DNA of 64,000 nucleotides from Emydura subglobosa (taxonomy: Eukaryota > Chordata > Testudines > Chelidae). Each line of letters starts with the position of its first letter. Position 1 is the first letter of the stretch. Below are positions 32,265-43,250 of this stretch, piece after piece. The DNA lies in contig ML679972.1 in NCBI GenBank assembly GCA_007922225.1, positions 37,511,765 to 37,575,764 of the forward strand, written 5' to 3'. A program made the position numbers and the translations under genes. The notes beneath the pieces were generated by a model. That model was not told the DNA's origin and did no database searches. It saw only the letters and a list, made by a program, of their open reading frames with translations.

Positions 32265-32835
32265 CCCCGCTGGTGTGACCTCGCAGCAAGGTCATGCTGT
32301 GTGGCGGACACCCCTCTGCTCTACAAAATGGCATCCTCCATGCAGCCACAGGGAGGAAGCCATTTTGTTCCTGTACAAGTGCCGGAATGTGTTGCAGTGT
32401 GTTGCAGCCCCACTATGCCGCTGATGGCCGTGTCCTCTCAGGAGAGGGTTTCTTACGCTCAACAGACCCTACCTCAACCCCGGAGCTAGGATGGCCACGC
32501 AAGCCTTCCCGGAACACCAGACATGCCAGTATTTCTGGGAATGGGATAGGCCCTCTCCCGCCGGCGTAACCTCACACAGAGTCGTGCCCCACAGGGGGGG
32601 AGAGAGGGGCGCCATTTTGAGGAATGCGCCGCCTCACCCCCGCTGGTGTTACCTCACACGCATAGTGTGCTTGCACGATCGTGCCGCGAGGGGCGCCGTT
32701 TTGAGAAGTACCTCACCCCGCCCCTGCCAGCGTGACCTCACACACAGTTGTGCCCCATAGGGGGCGCCATTTTAAGGAGTGCGCCGCGCTGCCCCCACCA
32801 GCGTGAGCTCGCATGCGCCAGGCTCCTGAAAATGG
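32265..32835. repeat. GC-rich tandem repeat in the DIRS leader, ~75-85 bp units
   Basis: Blocks of the type GCGTGACCTCACACRCAGT + TGCCCCAYAGGGGGCGCCATTTT + GAGGARTGCGCCGC recur near 32560, 32645, 32725 and 32800, with a decayed one at 32270. Confidence 0.75.
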
Positions 32836-33444
32836 CATTCCCCCCTCCAATGCCGGTTTTATCTGTGTCGGATGAGGGACAAACCACCCAAGAAGAGGGC
32901 CGTCTGCTGCTTGGAGGAGTGCTACCCGCAGTCTGAGGCCCTGCATGCGGGCCGGGGTCCCACTGCAGTCTACCGGCCTTCTCCAGGACATGCATCGTCC
33001 AGCATAGCTCCCTTCTTTGGGGAGGGAAGGCCCGGCTAACGCTGCACTCAGCGAGCTTCTCCGAGACCATAAAGGCAGACCTGGTGCTCGTCACTGATGG
33101 AAGAGGAACAGGAGATCCAGTTCTTGAAACCCGGCTCTCTGGGCATAGCCCCTCTCTGCGGGGAAAACTAGACGGACTATGAACCACGAAAAGCAGTAAT
33201 CTACTCAGACAATGAAAGGACCTATGTCCGCTCTCTGTATCTGCAAGCGCTGAAAGAACAAGGGTCACTGAGGACATAGAGGACTCTGACTCAGGCCGTG
33301 CGGCGATAAGAAGAAACTGGAGCGGTGCCGGTCCATGGGGTGAGAGCACAAGCAGAACAATGGAGCAGGTTCTGGCCAACGGACACCGCTTGCTACCAGC
33401 CTCCGAGGTCAGCCACATGCACGGCACACGTACCCAGGGGTGGA

Positions 33445-33740
33445 ACACCCATAGGTTATGCCTACACAGCCATAAAAGGCCTGCGACATGGCCGTGGTTG
33501 GCCTGGGCTCGCAGGGTTCAGGCTGCCGAGCCATAAAACTGCAGCGGAGACATTCAGGCTTGGGATGGAGCCTGGGCTCTGAAATCCCACAACGGAGTGG
33601 GTCTGAGAGCCCGGCTCCAGCCCAAGCCAGAACGTCTACACTGCAATTTTTAGCCCGAGAACCACGAGGCCAAGTCAGCTGGCTGGGCTCTGAGACTCGG
33701 TGCCATGGGCGTTTTATTGCAGTGTAGACTTAGACACAGG
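33445..33740. mobile_element. hAT-like MITE (TCTACAC terminus)
   Basis: Opens GGTTATGCCTACACAGCCAT and closes TATTGCAGTGTAGACTTAGA, giving inverted GTCTACACTGCAAT-type ends. The interior has GAGCCCGGCTC-like text common to this MITE family. Confidence 0.6.
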
Positions 33741-33744
33741 GAGC

Positions 33745-34135
33745 AACACTAGAAGGAGAACCTGGGGTTTCCAGTCTTGTTCCTGGCAACTATTTTGCAT
33801 CTTTATCTTAAGCTGTGTTAAATGAGATTCAATTTGGTGTTACGACGGACACAGCCAGGTCCCTTGTGCTGAGGACAGCAACCTGGGGCGCCCTGCTTCC
33901 ACACAGGCAGCCGATCGGCGCTGCCTGCGGGCATCCAGAAGACAAGGCACAGTGCGAATTGCTAGCCTGCCTTGGCAGAGAGCGGAGAGGGGCTGGGGGG
34001 GGGGTTGCGGCGCCCAGAGCAGCGCACCGTGCTCCCGGTGGGGGGAATTTCCTCCGGTGGGCACGGACAAGGCTATCGTGCTGTGAGCGGGCAGTAGAGA
34101 TTCAACCGGGCGGCTCGGGAAGCCCCGAAAAGTGT
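33745..34135. other. Intron sequence, nothing recognised
   Basis: No coding or repeat-family signal, apart from G runs near 33997-34009. Confidence 0.5.
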
Positions 34136-34139
34136 CCCA

Positions 34140-34572
34140 GGGTGATAGGAGAGGTTGGGGGAGTGAGGTGCACACAGGGAGGGGAGGGCATGGGTGGAAG
34201 GAGGTGCGTTGGGGGGGAGCGGGGAGTGTTTTGGGGAAAGAGAAAAGTCTTTGGGGAAGGCTTGGAGGGGTGAGGGAGAGAGAGTGTGTTGGGGTGCAAG
34301 ATGTGTTGCGGCGAGATGTGTTTGGTGGGGTCCAAGGAGAAGAGTGAGATGTATTTGGGGGGACCCAGGATGGGGTGTATTCCTGGGGGGTCTGGGGCAG
34401 AGCGAGGTGTATTCCAGGAGGCCCTGGGGGGAGCGAGGTGTATTCCAGGGGGTTCTGGGAGGAGCAAGGTGTATTCTGGAACTTGGGGGGGGGGGGCGAG
34501 TGAGGTGTATTTGGAGGAGTCCAGGGGGGTGGTATATTCAGAGGTCCAGGGGGGCGTGGTCTGTCTGGGGGG
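34140..34572. repeat. Minisatellite (GGAGCGAGGTGTATT type) next to the DSL exon
   Basis: About a dozen ~30-38 bp units such as GGGGGGAGCGAGGTGTATTC + CAGGGGGTTCTGGG. The motif matches the arrays at 19861 and 25715. It ends about 13 bp from the exon's donor. Confidence 0.8.
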
Positions 34573-34584
34573 GCCATTACTCAC

Positions 34585-34842
34585 CCTCAGAGCAGTACTC
34601 CCCCCTCCAGCCGGCCAGGCAGACGCGGGCGCCCAGTGGGTCGCAGGCGTAGTGGCCGAAGGGGTCGTCGCGGGGGCGGCAGTAGTCGGAGCAGCCCTCG
34701 CCGTAGTAGTGCTCGTCGCACAGCACGTGGTAGGAATAGCGCAGCTCGCTCTGCTCCCCCAGCTGCACATCCTGGGACCAGTCCTCGCCCACCGCCAGCC
34801 GGCGCCGCGTGGCCAGGCGGCTAATCAGGTTCTGGGCGTCCT
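34585..34842 (-). CDS. Delta-like Notch ligand, exon encoding linker and DSL domain
   Basis: A 258-nt minus-strand exon, from acceptor CCATCAG to donor GTGAGT (phase 1 in, phase 1 out). It encodes the linker EDAQNLISRLATRRRLAVGE, then WSQDVQLGEQSELRYSYHVL and a complete DSL domain with six cysteines (CDEHYYGEGC, CRPRDDPFGHYAC, then VCLAGWRGEYC). The DSL domain is the obligate Notch-receptor contact (Notch EGF12) on the signal-sending cell. The aromatic and Arg residues of the receptor-contact loops (HYYG, CRPRDD) are present, so the ligand looks competent for binding. A G-rich minisatellite begins about a dozen bases beyond the donor, at 34572 and below. Confidence 0.95.
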
Positions 34843-35059
34843 CTGATGGGCGGAAGAGGAAAAACGGGTCGTTAATGAAGAGCTGGGGGAAAGCAAAGGG
34901 CTTCCCCTCCCTCCTCCTCTCCCCCCAGTACCTGGCAATGACCCTCTTCTCATGGGGCAGGGCTACAAACTGGGACCTTTGGCACAAAGTGCCTGAGCCA
35001 GACACCACTGAAGTCAACAGGCCTTGGGATGAGCCCTGGAAGGCATGGACATCGCTCGC

Positions 35060-35180
35060 TTGAGCTAAAGGAGGGACTCCATTAGCCAGCAGCGGTAGTA
35101 AGACCATTATCCCCCCATGTCATTCTAAAGGAGGGATTCTACTAGTTGGCAGCGGTAGTAAGGCCATTACCCTCTATGTG
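35060..35180. repeat. Two-unit tandem duplication (~61 bp)
   Basis: CTAAAGGAGGGACTCCATTA...GCAGCGGTAGTAAGACCATTA at 35066 is repeated with few changes from 35127. Confidence 0.85.
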
Positions 35181-35384
35181 CACCAGCCACTAGAGGGACA
35201 CACATAACACTGACCCAATGGGTGACACCTCCCTCCCCCCCCCCCAGTATGTGCCCCACTATCACGCATCAGGGTTTCCCTGCCCTTCTCTCCCACGCCT
35301 CTCTCCTCTCGCCCAGTCCTGCTGTGGGCACTGTGCTCCCTGCCTAGAGGAGGGGTCATTCTTGAAGGGGTCAGGGCCAGGTCC

Positions 35385-36095
35385 TTTAACAGAGTCCAAG
35401 GCCAGAAGGCACCTCTGTGATGTTCTAGTCTAGTGCAACACAAGCCAGAGAACGTCCTGTTGGAGCTGGAGCAGATCTTTTGGAAAGACATTCAGTCTTG
35501 AATTAATAGTTGTCAGGGATGGAGAATCTATCTCGACCCTTGGTAAGTTGTCCCAGGGGTTAATTCCAGCTGCGACTTCCAGCCATTGGGTCGTCTTCGA
35601 CCTTTCTCCACTAGACTGAAGAGCCCGTGATCAACTTTTTGTTCCCCGAGTAGGTACTGACAGACGGGGAACCCGTCACCCCTTCACCTTCTCTCTGTTA
35701 CGCTAACTAGATTGAGCTCCTGGAGTCTATCGCTCCAAGGCAGGTTTTCTAACCCATTGATCATTCTCGGGGCTCTTCTCTGACCCCTCGCTAATTTATC
35801 AACCTCCTCCTTGAATTGTGGGCACCAGAGCTGGACACAGGATTCCAGTGGCAATTGCACCAGTGCCAGACACAGAGGGAAAATAAGTTCTCTGCTCCTA
35901 CCCGAGATTCCCGTTTGTGCATCCCAGGACCACATTAGCTCTTTTGGCCTCAGTGTCCCACTGGGCGCTCACATTCAGCCCCATAAAAAAGCCTTTTGCA
36001 GAGTTGCAGCTTCCCAGGATAGAGTCCCCCACCCTGCAGTCTTTCCTTTCTAATTCCCATACAGCACTCTCTGCACCAGCTCCCCTCACTCCACT
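35385..36095 (-). mobile_element. CR1 LINE 3' fragment, antisense
   Basis: CAGAGTCCAAGGCCAGAAGG, GAGCAGATCTTTTGGAAAGA, ACTGAAGAGCCCGTGATCAA, then GGGGCTCTTCTCTGACCCCT and a ...CACCAGAGCTGGACACAGGA... segment, in the normal antisense CR1 order. Confidence 0.88.
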
Positions 36096-36209
36096 GCCTT
36101 AAATCCCAGTCCCCAGCCAACCTGGGATCCCTTCTCCCCCCGCCACCCACTTGCCCATTGCCTCCTGCCCGCCGCAAGCCTGCTCAGCTGGCAGCCGCCT
36201 GCCCTCTGC

Positions 36210-37300
36210 CCAGGCACACAGAATCATAGACATGAGGGGCTGGAAAGGACCCGGAGAAGCCGTCAAGCCCAGCCCCCGGCGCTGAGGCCGGACCAAGTAA
36301 ACCAAGTAAATGGGTGTTTGTCCAGTGACGGGGATTCCATAACCTCCCTCGCAAGCCGGTCCCAGAGCTGAACTCCCCTTAGCCTTAGAAAGTCGGTCCT
36401 AATATCTCACCCAAATCTCCCTTGCCGCAGATTGTGCCCATTTTTTCTTGTCCTCGCTCCAGTGGGCATGGAGAACAATTGATCCCCCTCCTCTTTATAG
36501 CCGCCCTTAACATATTTGAAGACAGTTCTCAGGTCCCTCCTCAGCCTCCTCTTCTCAAGCCCAGTTTTTTTAACCTTTCCTCCTCATCAGGTTTGCTAAA
36601 CCTCAGATTGTTTTTCTTGCTCTCCTTTGGACTCTCTCCAATTTGCCCACGTCTTTCCTCAAGAGCAGCACCCAGAACTGGACCCAGCACTCCAGCTGAG
36701 GCCTCTCCGGTGCCACACAGAACAGGGCGCTTACCTCCCGGGTCTTACATACAACCCTCTTGTGAATACACCCCAGACTGAGATTATATGAAACCGGCAT
36801 CATATTGGCAACTCATTCAATTTCATATCCACTGGCACCCCCAGTTTCTTTTCCACAGTATCATCCCCTAGCCAGTTATGCCCCATTTTGCAGTTGTGCA
36901 TTTGATTTTTCCTCCTCAAGTGAAGTCCTTCGCACTTGTCTCCATTGAATCTCCTCTTGCTGATTTCAGACCAATTCTCCAATTTGTCAAGATCGTTTTG
37001 AATTCCACCCCTGCCCTCCAAAGTGCTGGCAACCCCTCCCAGCTCGGTGTCATCCGCACGTTTCCTAAGCGCACTCTCCACTCCATTATCCATGAAAATA
37101 TTGAATGGGACCAGACCTGGGCCTGCCCCTGTGGGACCCCACCAGTTACACTCTCCCAACTGACAGCGAGCCAGTGATAACCAATCTCTGCGTGTGCAGC
37201 CACCTTGTAGTCATTTCACCTCAATCACACGTCCCTAGTTTGCTTAGGAGAACTTCATGAGGTCAAAAGCCTTCCTAAAAATTAAGACACATCATGTCTA
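36210..37300 (-). mobile_element. CR1 LINE 3' fragment, antisense, reaching into RT
   Basis: Begins CACAGAATCATAGACATGAG + GGGCTGGAAAGGACCC. The minus-strand frame near 37160-36900 contains VTGGVPQGQA, SIFSWIMEWRV and other CR1 RT remnants. The ...CTCAGCCTCCTCTTCTCAAG... region encodes the CR1 3' coding end. Confidence 0.88.
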
Positions 37301-37725
37301 GTTTCTCCCCGTCCACTAGACTCTGCATACACCGTCACAGCAAGCAGGTGTACCCACTGCACGTGCCCCACACCCGATTACACCTCCTCCCCCGCTATTG
37401 GCTCCGCAGCACCCCCTCTCCGACCACCTAGCCCCCCCTTGTCCTCACTCCCTTGCAATCAGTAACATCCGTGACAAGATGAACTAGACAAACACGGTCA
37501 AGCTGTAAGGAAAAAACCAACGCCCCCTTCCTGCTCCGCATGCATCAGCGGAGGGGCCAACTCACCCGAGGCAGTAAGGGGGAGATGCTGCCTTTGGCGG
37601 AGGGCCTCTGTCCATTTGCCATTCCCATCTGTGCCTGAGTTCCCGCCGCACCCCCTTCTCCAGCTCTCGCTCTCCTGCCTCCAGTACTTCCTCCCCCACA
37701 AAGGTGCACCCAGCACCCTGTGGAG
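37301..37725. other. Intron sequence, nothing recognised
   Basis: C-rich, no family motif seen. Confidence 0.5.
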
Positions 37726-37729
37726 AATG

Positions 37730-38535
37730 CAGGCATGTTTTGTAACATTTTAAGGAACAGCGTATGACTCAGTTTACCCACTGCATGGGAAGGGTCAGTG
37801 CCTACTCTGGGGGTAGGGGATTGAGGCACAGCTGGATGTCATGTAGACAGTAGCTCTGTCTGAGGCTGTATCTATGCCGATATAGTTCCCTAGTGTGGAC
37901 GCAGCATATCCCACTGCAGGCGTTCTGGTCTGTGTGGTAACATCACCTCCCTGAATGACAGTAGCCACATCCTCAGAAGCACTTTGTGTCTCCACTGGGG
38001 GGCTGTGTTGGCAAAGTTAAGTTGGCTGGGTGGGGAGAGTGGATTTTCACACCCCTGATTGACACAGCTATGCCAGACCGAGTTTTAGGACTGGGGCAGA
38101 CCAGCCCCTAGCTGGGCCCAAATGTGCCATTGAGAACTGAAGGGAACCCACACAGATGAAAGGAAGATCCAAGGACTGGCACACGAACCCTTCGCCTTTT
38201 CCATGCAGACCTAAGCGCTCGCCAAGGCTGGATCCCTAAGACTAATGGTCTGTTGTCCTGAAAAGGCTGCCTGGTCTCACCACGCAGATGCCCTGGGTGC
38301 ATGGCTCCCTGAAGGGGTACAAGCGTCTACAGAAGTATGAACTCGGCTGGTGTCTCAATAGAGCATACGGCAGCAGAGAGGTGCTGGAGCCCAAAGGGCC
38401 AGTGTGGGGGTGGGAGAGCTGCAGAGTTCACCCCCAGGAAAGGCTATGCCCAGGGCTAGGCAAGACCTACTGGTCCTTCTAAGGGACTGGATGAAGCTGG
38501 AGCACTGAACCCAGGTTGATCCGTGACAGCTGGTG
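37730..38535 (+). mobile_element. LTR-like repeat, copy A, with a primer-binding-like end
   Basis: Shares blocks with 43690-44405 in the same order: CTCAGTTTACCCACTGCATG, GGAAGATCCAAGGACTG, CCATGCAGACCTAAGCGCTC, CTGAAAAGGCTGCCTGGTCT, then CCCAGGAAAGGCTA. It ends at AGCTGGTGGCAGAAGTGGGA, a TGG-initiated string that looks like a tRNA primer site. A short frame downstream (38523-38855, with LNAEQLNEAQLAKWLEKDN) may be gag-derived. Confidence 0.5.
37860..38100. mobile_element. MITE-like insertion in LTR-like copy A
   Basis: This stretch (from CTGTATCTATGCCGATATAG to AGTTTTAGGACTGGGG) is absent from the matching place in copy B near 43812. It contains TGTGTTGGCAAAGTTAAG and CTATGCCAGACCGAGTTTTA typical of the TCTACAC MITE group. 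Confidence 0.45.
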
Positions 38536-38855
38536 GCAGAAGTGGGATATTGGATGCATTTTGCAGTAGTATTTTGCATCAAGTGATCCCAACAGAAAAA
38601 GCCAACAACCAAGGAAACCAAGTGAAAGGGGAAATGGCACGGAAGTCCGTAGAGCTGTACAGAGCGAGGAGGCTAAACGCTGAACAGTTAAATGAGGCAC
38701 AGCTGGCTAAATGGCTAGAGAAGGACAATTGGACAAGAACCATGGTTCGGCCGCAGAGTGGACTGTGGGTGAGCCGCCCAGCCTGTCAGCAGAGAAGAGG
38801 GGAGAATCTGAGAATGCCCCAACACCACAGCTGGAGTAGCAGAGACTGGGGCTGA

Positions 38856-39380
38856 AAGCAAGGAAGCGTCAGATGGAGACCCAGAGGCTGGAGACAGCTG
38901 AGCAAGAACAAGAGGGACAAAACGCAAGCAGCGACAGAGGGAGGCATGATCTGGAAATCAAGGTGCTATAGAGCAAGAGACTATGTGGAAACCTAGCTGG
39001 GGCTATCCACTCCACAAGAAGCATAGCTGCTACCTTATTGCCCCACTTGGAGGATGGGGAGATAGACGTCTTCCTCACTGCCTTGGAGTAGGCTGGTGAT
39101 TCGAATCTGATCCCCTCTGCAGACAGACTCCGAAATCTCGCTCCCATACCGTTCCTAAAGCCATCAGGCCTTGAGTCAAATGGATGGGGCTGAGACTGGG
39201 GACTAGGTGCAGAGCGAAGGGGCTTTACTGCTTATGTTTGAATTGACCCCTGAGGCTTCCAGGACAAGGTCTCGGGGTGTGCAGAAGACCTCCGGAGGGC
39301 GTGTACGGAGGTTTCCACCCTGATGGGAGAACAGTTCCACTGATGAAGTACGGGTGCAGGAGTCACTATCCTGGAAACTT
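38856..39380. other. Intron sequence, no clear content
   Basis: Possibly decayed internal region of the LTR-like element. No conserved domain seen. Confidence 0.4.
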
Positions 39381-39384
39381 TGTG

Positions 39385-39570
39385 GGGTTTGAACAATTCC
39401 TCCAACCGTCCCTTCTCCAGCATAAAATATTGGATGGTTTGGCTGAAGACACAATGCTTCTTTAAAAGACCTGCTCCAGGGAGTCTTTTGGGGCAGTTCT
39501 CTGGCCTGCGTTGTACAGAAGGTCAGACCAACTGTTCCCAATGGTCTCTTCCAGCCTTGAGAGCTGTGAC
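39385..39570 (+). mobile_element. CR1 LINE 3' end
   Basis: CTGGCCTGCGTTGTACAGAA + GGTCAGACCAACTG and ...TGGTCTCTTCCAGCCTTGAG, a CR1 terminus. Confidence 0.75.
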
Positions 39571-40185
39571 AATATAGTCAGTGGATCAGAAGTCTAAGGA
39601 TCTGCCTAGCACTGGCTGATTGGCACAGGCGTTTGTGAACAGTATGACTGGTTATTAAACAAGACCCAAAGGGAACCAGCCTAAGCATGGAGTCTGGTGA
39701 AGTAGGGGGAGCAGTGGAAGCAGCCTAGCTGTGAGATCTGGGTAAACCCAACCTGGGAGTGGGTGGCCAACATGGGTAGCCCCCTACCCAGGGAATCCCA
39801 AAGATCTAAGCTGTAATATCTGCAGAAGGATGGGGCAGAAGATGACGTACTGCTAGAGACTCAGTTCCCTGGGGCCTGCCCAAAACCGGAGGGTTAATCC
39901 ACCATCTGCCCAGCCAGGAAGGCAGCCTGTACCACCAGCTGCCCTGCAGAATTAGTGAGTGAATGTGTGAGTGACCGTGTGGAAGAATGCAGTTACCCAG
40001 CTAGCGCCTCTTGTGCATAGGATCTGCTGGTAGATAACTCTCCAGTCCAGATACTGGTGCACGTCTCTTGTACTCTCCTGGGCTCAGACCCATGTGATTC
40101 CCACGGGACCGGAAAGTGGGAGATCTTCGGGGAAAAGCGGGATACTGGAACCAAGCCCTGTGTAGTAAAACCAGCCCAAACACTG
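39571..40185. other. Intron sequence, possibly decayed LTR-element interior
   Basis: Unrecognised. 39740-39900 has several TAACCTGGGAG/GGGAATCCCA stretches but no domain. Confidence 0.4.
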
Positions 40186-40187
40186 CA

Positions 40188-41145
40188 ATCAGGGGTTGGT
40201 CCTGGGGCCGGTTTTGTTCAACATCTTCATTAATGATCTGGAGGATGGAGTGGATTGCACCCTCAGCAAGTTTGCAGATGACACTAAGCTGCTGCGGGGA
40301 GTGGAAGATACCCTGGAAGGTAGGGATAGGATACAGAGTGACCTAGACAAATTGGAGGATTAGGACAAAAGAAATGATGAGGTTCAACAAGAACAAGTGC
40401 AGTGGAGTCCACTTAGGACGGAAGAATCCCATGCACAGCTACAGACTGGGGACCGATGGGCTAGGCAGCAGTTTGGCAGGGGGTTACAGTGGATAAGAAG
40501 CTGGATATGAGTCAGCAGTGTGCCCTGGTTGCCAAGAAGGCTAATAGCATATTGGGCTGCATTAGTAGGAGCATTGCCAGCAGATCGAAGGAAGTGATTA
40601 TTCCCCTCTATTCGACACTGGTGAGGCTGCATTTGGAGTATTGTGTCCAGTTTTGGGCCCCCCACTACAAAAAGGATATGGAAAAGTTGGAGAGAGTCCA
40701 GCGGAGGGCAACAAAAATGACTAGGGGACTGGAGCACAAGACTTATGAGGAGAGACTGAGGGAACTAGGCTTGTTTAGTCTGCAGAAGAGAAGAATGAGG
40801 GGGGATTGATAGCAGCCTTTAACTACCTGAAAGGTGGTTCCAGGGAGGATGGAGCTAGGCTGTTCTCAATGGTGGCAGATGACAGAACAAGGAGCAATGG
40901 TCTCAAGCTGTAGTGGGGGAGGTCTAGGTTGGATATTAGGAAAGTTTTTCACCAGGAAGCTGGTGAAGCACTGGAATGGGTTACCTAGGGAGGTGGTGGA
41001 ATCTCCATCCTTAGAGGTTTTTAAGCTGCGGTTTGACAAAGCCCTGGCTGGGATGATGTAGCTGAGGTTAGTCCTGCTTTGAGCAAGGGGTTGGACTAGA
41101 TACCTCCTGAGGTCCCTTCCAACTCTCATCTTCTCTGATTCTAGG
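40188..41145 (+). mobile_element. CR1 LINE 3' half
   Basis: Begins in RT (TGGTCCTGGGGCCGGTTTTG, then FADDTKL encoded near 40273) and runs through the canonical 3' coding end ([40 protein letters not shown]). It ends at GGGGTTGGACTAGATACCTC + CTGAGGTCCCTTCCAACTC. It is the best preserved CR1 3' region of the window; one stop interrupts the frame near 40362. Confidence 0.95.
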
Positions 41146-42130
41146 CCCACGTGCAAAGCCCCAGGCACGCCCGCAGCACAGAGCTCTGGGCAGACTCCGG
41201 CATGGGTCAGCGGTGCTGTAGGCGGGGACCCTAACTGTGATCCCATTGCTCCACTTCTTGGAAGTGACGCTGGAGCTTTAAGTGCTTGCAGCGTTCTTGA
41301 GGCCGTGTGGGTCCCAGGAGATGAGGCCAGATAGGTGAGGTCATGGTAGTTTTAAAGCACAAATCCCACCTTTCTCCCTGTCCAAGCAAGAGTCCGGGGA
41401 AGCGAACCATGCAGATGGGCCTGGAGGTGTCAAGGAGAATGCAAACGGAGCAGCAGGGAGGGAGGGATTGTTTCGCTGGTAAGCTCAGGACACCTTCCCA
41501 TCTGTAGACACACACCTGACCTGGGGTGGGGCAGAAGGACCCTCCCACACCCATCGCCACCCAGGAGGCGAGAGTCTCACAGTCTCTAGTGTGAACTCCC
41601 TGAAGCTGGAGTCTGTGACCCAGGCAGTTACCTCCCTGCCTGCCCATAATGGGGAAACTGAGGCAGAGCCTCACCTCGCTGCGGCTGAGTCCCCAGCCAA
41701 GCGTGTGCAGGGAGAGAGACTGCCAGATGTGTGAGCCCTGTCGTGGCATGAGAAAAGTCCCAGAGAAGGGTAAAGCAGCTGGCAGGTGGCTGATGATGGC
41801 AGACACACCTTTTTACAGGCTGGCCATGGCCATGGCAGGTTCTCTTAACCAAGAGGCCCCGAACCACAGCGCATCGGAAGGGGGCCAGGAGAGGCCTCTG
41901 TCCAGGGGAGTCAACGCAACGGCTTCTTCCCAAGAGAGGAGATGGGGTCGTGGCATACACACAGCCTGAGGAGGAGACAACTCCCGAGGGGGCCTGCCAA
42001 TGCTGGGAACACCTGTGCCTGGGCCTCACCTGATCCTGGGACACCAGAGCCGCAACGTCACAGCCGAGTTAAGTCCAACTCAGCAGGGGGACTGTGGACA
42101 TACCCCTAGAACCGGGGAGCAACGTCTGGG
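41146..42130. other. Intron sequence with an antisense SINE core near 41640-41680
   Basis: ATAATGGGGAAACTGAGGCA is an antisense MIR-like core. The rest is unrecognised. Confidence 0.5.
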
Positions 42131-42133
42131 TTT

Positions 42134-43250
42134 TCCCCTCTCTGGGTCCTCCTCAGAGGGGGACCACCCCTCCCGGCTACCTCTGACCGGGAGCAGTCTT
42201 GTGCCCTTCTCAGGGCAAGCAGCCTACCGCCGGGCCCTCAGGCCAGGCGGGCAAAGCAAGGAGTCTAAGGCCAGGCCCTCAGGCAGGGCTGGCGAGGCAA
42301 GCAGTCTAAGGCCAGGCCCTCAGGCAGGGCTGGCAGGTGTGCAAGCCGCTCTGTAGAACGGCACGGTGGGGAAGACTTTCTCACAGAGGATAGGGAAGGG
42401 GGAGGGGGACGCAGGCCCGTCCGTCTCCACTGCGTCCCAGCCCAGGGCCCTGGTAGTGGCAACGGCGTTTGCCACGGGGTCGGCGGGCTCCGGCCGCAAC
42501 ACGCCGCCCGGGTTGCCCCTGACTCAGCCACTAACGTGCGGCTATCCCTGGGCTTCTTCCTCCCCGAAACCCCCGGTACCTGCCTCCTCTGGGTCGCTGG
42601 GGCGTGATAGGCCTGCTAGGCCCTCTTCATCCATGGGCGGCAGCTCGGGCAGCTCCATGGGCTCATCTTTGGAGGGTAGCTCTTCCAGGTCCTGCGGTCC
42701 CCAGGCCTCGGGCAGGGCCGGTAAGTCCTCGGGGTCCCAGGCTCTGTACTGCTCCGGCGGGTCCACTTCCAGCTCCCAGACCACAGGTGTCTCAGGGGGG
42801 TTCTCCTCAGGTTCGTAGTCAGCGGGGAGCCCCAGTGGGTCTTCCTCCGGCTCCCAGGCCATGGGGTCCTCTGGTGGGCCCTCCTCCAAGTCCCAGGCTG
42901 TGGGGTACCTGGGGAAGGCCTCTCCTGATCCCCAGGCTGGGGTTAAGGCCAGCCGCTCCCTTTCAGCGCGGCTCCCCGGGCCGGTCTTAGCTAGGGGCTC
43001 AGGAGGAGAAGCGTCCTTCCCCTTCGGCCATCCTCCTCCAACTGAGCTCACCGGCCTGGCTCTTAAAGGCCTAGCTCCGCCCCCCTGCTTCTGGTCAGGT
43101 GGGGCCACTGGGGCCTTTAAAGCCCTAGACCCGCCCACCTGCTTCCAGTCAGGGCTTCCCCTGGGGGAAGCCTCTGTCAGCCAGGGTGGGTCTGACTCCG
43201 GCTCCCTCTCTGGGTCCTCCTCAGAGGGGGACCACCCCTCCCGGCTACAG
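42134..43250 (-). repeat. Unit bounded by ~45-bp direct repeats, containing a repetitive open frame
   Basis: CTCTCTGGGTCCTCCTCAGA + GGGGGACCACCCCTCCCGGCTAC occurs at about 42139-42181 and 43205-43247. Between them, TTAAAGGCCTAGCTCCGCCC (43058) and TTTAAAGCCCTAGACCCGCC (43117) form a further ~60-bp tandem, and AGGCCAGGCCCTCAGGCAGG at 42266-42335 is duplicated. The segment looks like a compound repeat or retroelement end. Confidence 0.6.
42542..43138 (-). CDS. Hypothetical 198-residue Pro/Glu/Trp-rich repetitive frame
   Basis: The minus-strand frame from ATG at 43138 is open for 198 codons. After a basic first part (PLRARPVSSVGGGWPKGKD), residues ~85-165 repeat a 14-16 residue module with the pattern A/V-W-D/E-x-E-x-D/G-P-P-E: TAWDLEEGPPEDP, MAWEPEEDPLGLP, ADYEPEENPPETP, VVWELEVDPPEQY, RAWDPEDLPALP. 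It is acidic and has no membrane segment or known motif. The spacing and paired flanking repeats argue for a retroelement or gene-derived repeat rather than an expressed host exon. I do not recognise the family. Confidence 0.3.
   Translation of the reverse strand: MGGSRALKAPVAPPDQKQGGGARPLRARPVSSVGGGWPKGKDASPPEPLAKTGPGSRAERERLALTPAWGSGEAFPRYPTAWDLEEGPPEDPMAWEPEEDPLGLPADYEPEENPPETPVVWELEVDPPEQYRAWDPEDLPALPEAWGPQDLEELPSKDEPMELPELPPMDEEGLAGLSRPSDPEEAGTGGFGEEEAQG

Larger units (their letters stand above)
26833..33430 (-). mobile_element. DIRS-like tyrosine-recombinase retroelement, copy 1, defective
   Basis: Minus-strand order from high to low coordinate: GC-rich leader (33430-32050), gag-like region (about 32000-31050; SSSFLPHDHRQYQELLQRVL), RT (30440-29580; FVAPKKNGGWWPSLDLQQL and ALSMKDAYFQVDV), RNase H (about 28960-28560; LTSDNMTTVFYVNQQGGARP), tyrosine-recombinase region (about 27800-27450; IPAARRVSELGALTEDP), then the terminal inverted repeat. 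RT next to RNase H followed by a tyrosine recombinase, with no integrase or LTRs, is diagnostic of the DIRS class. Frames are broken throughout, and a sense-strand CR1 fragment separates RT from RNase H. Confidence 0.85.
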
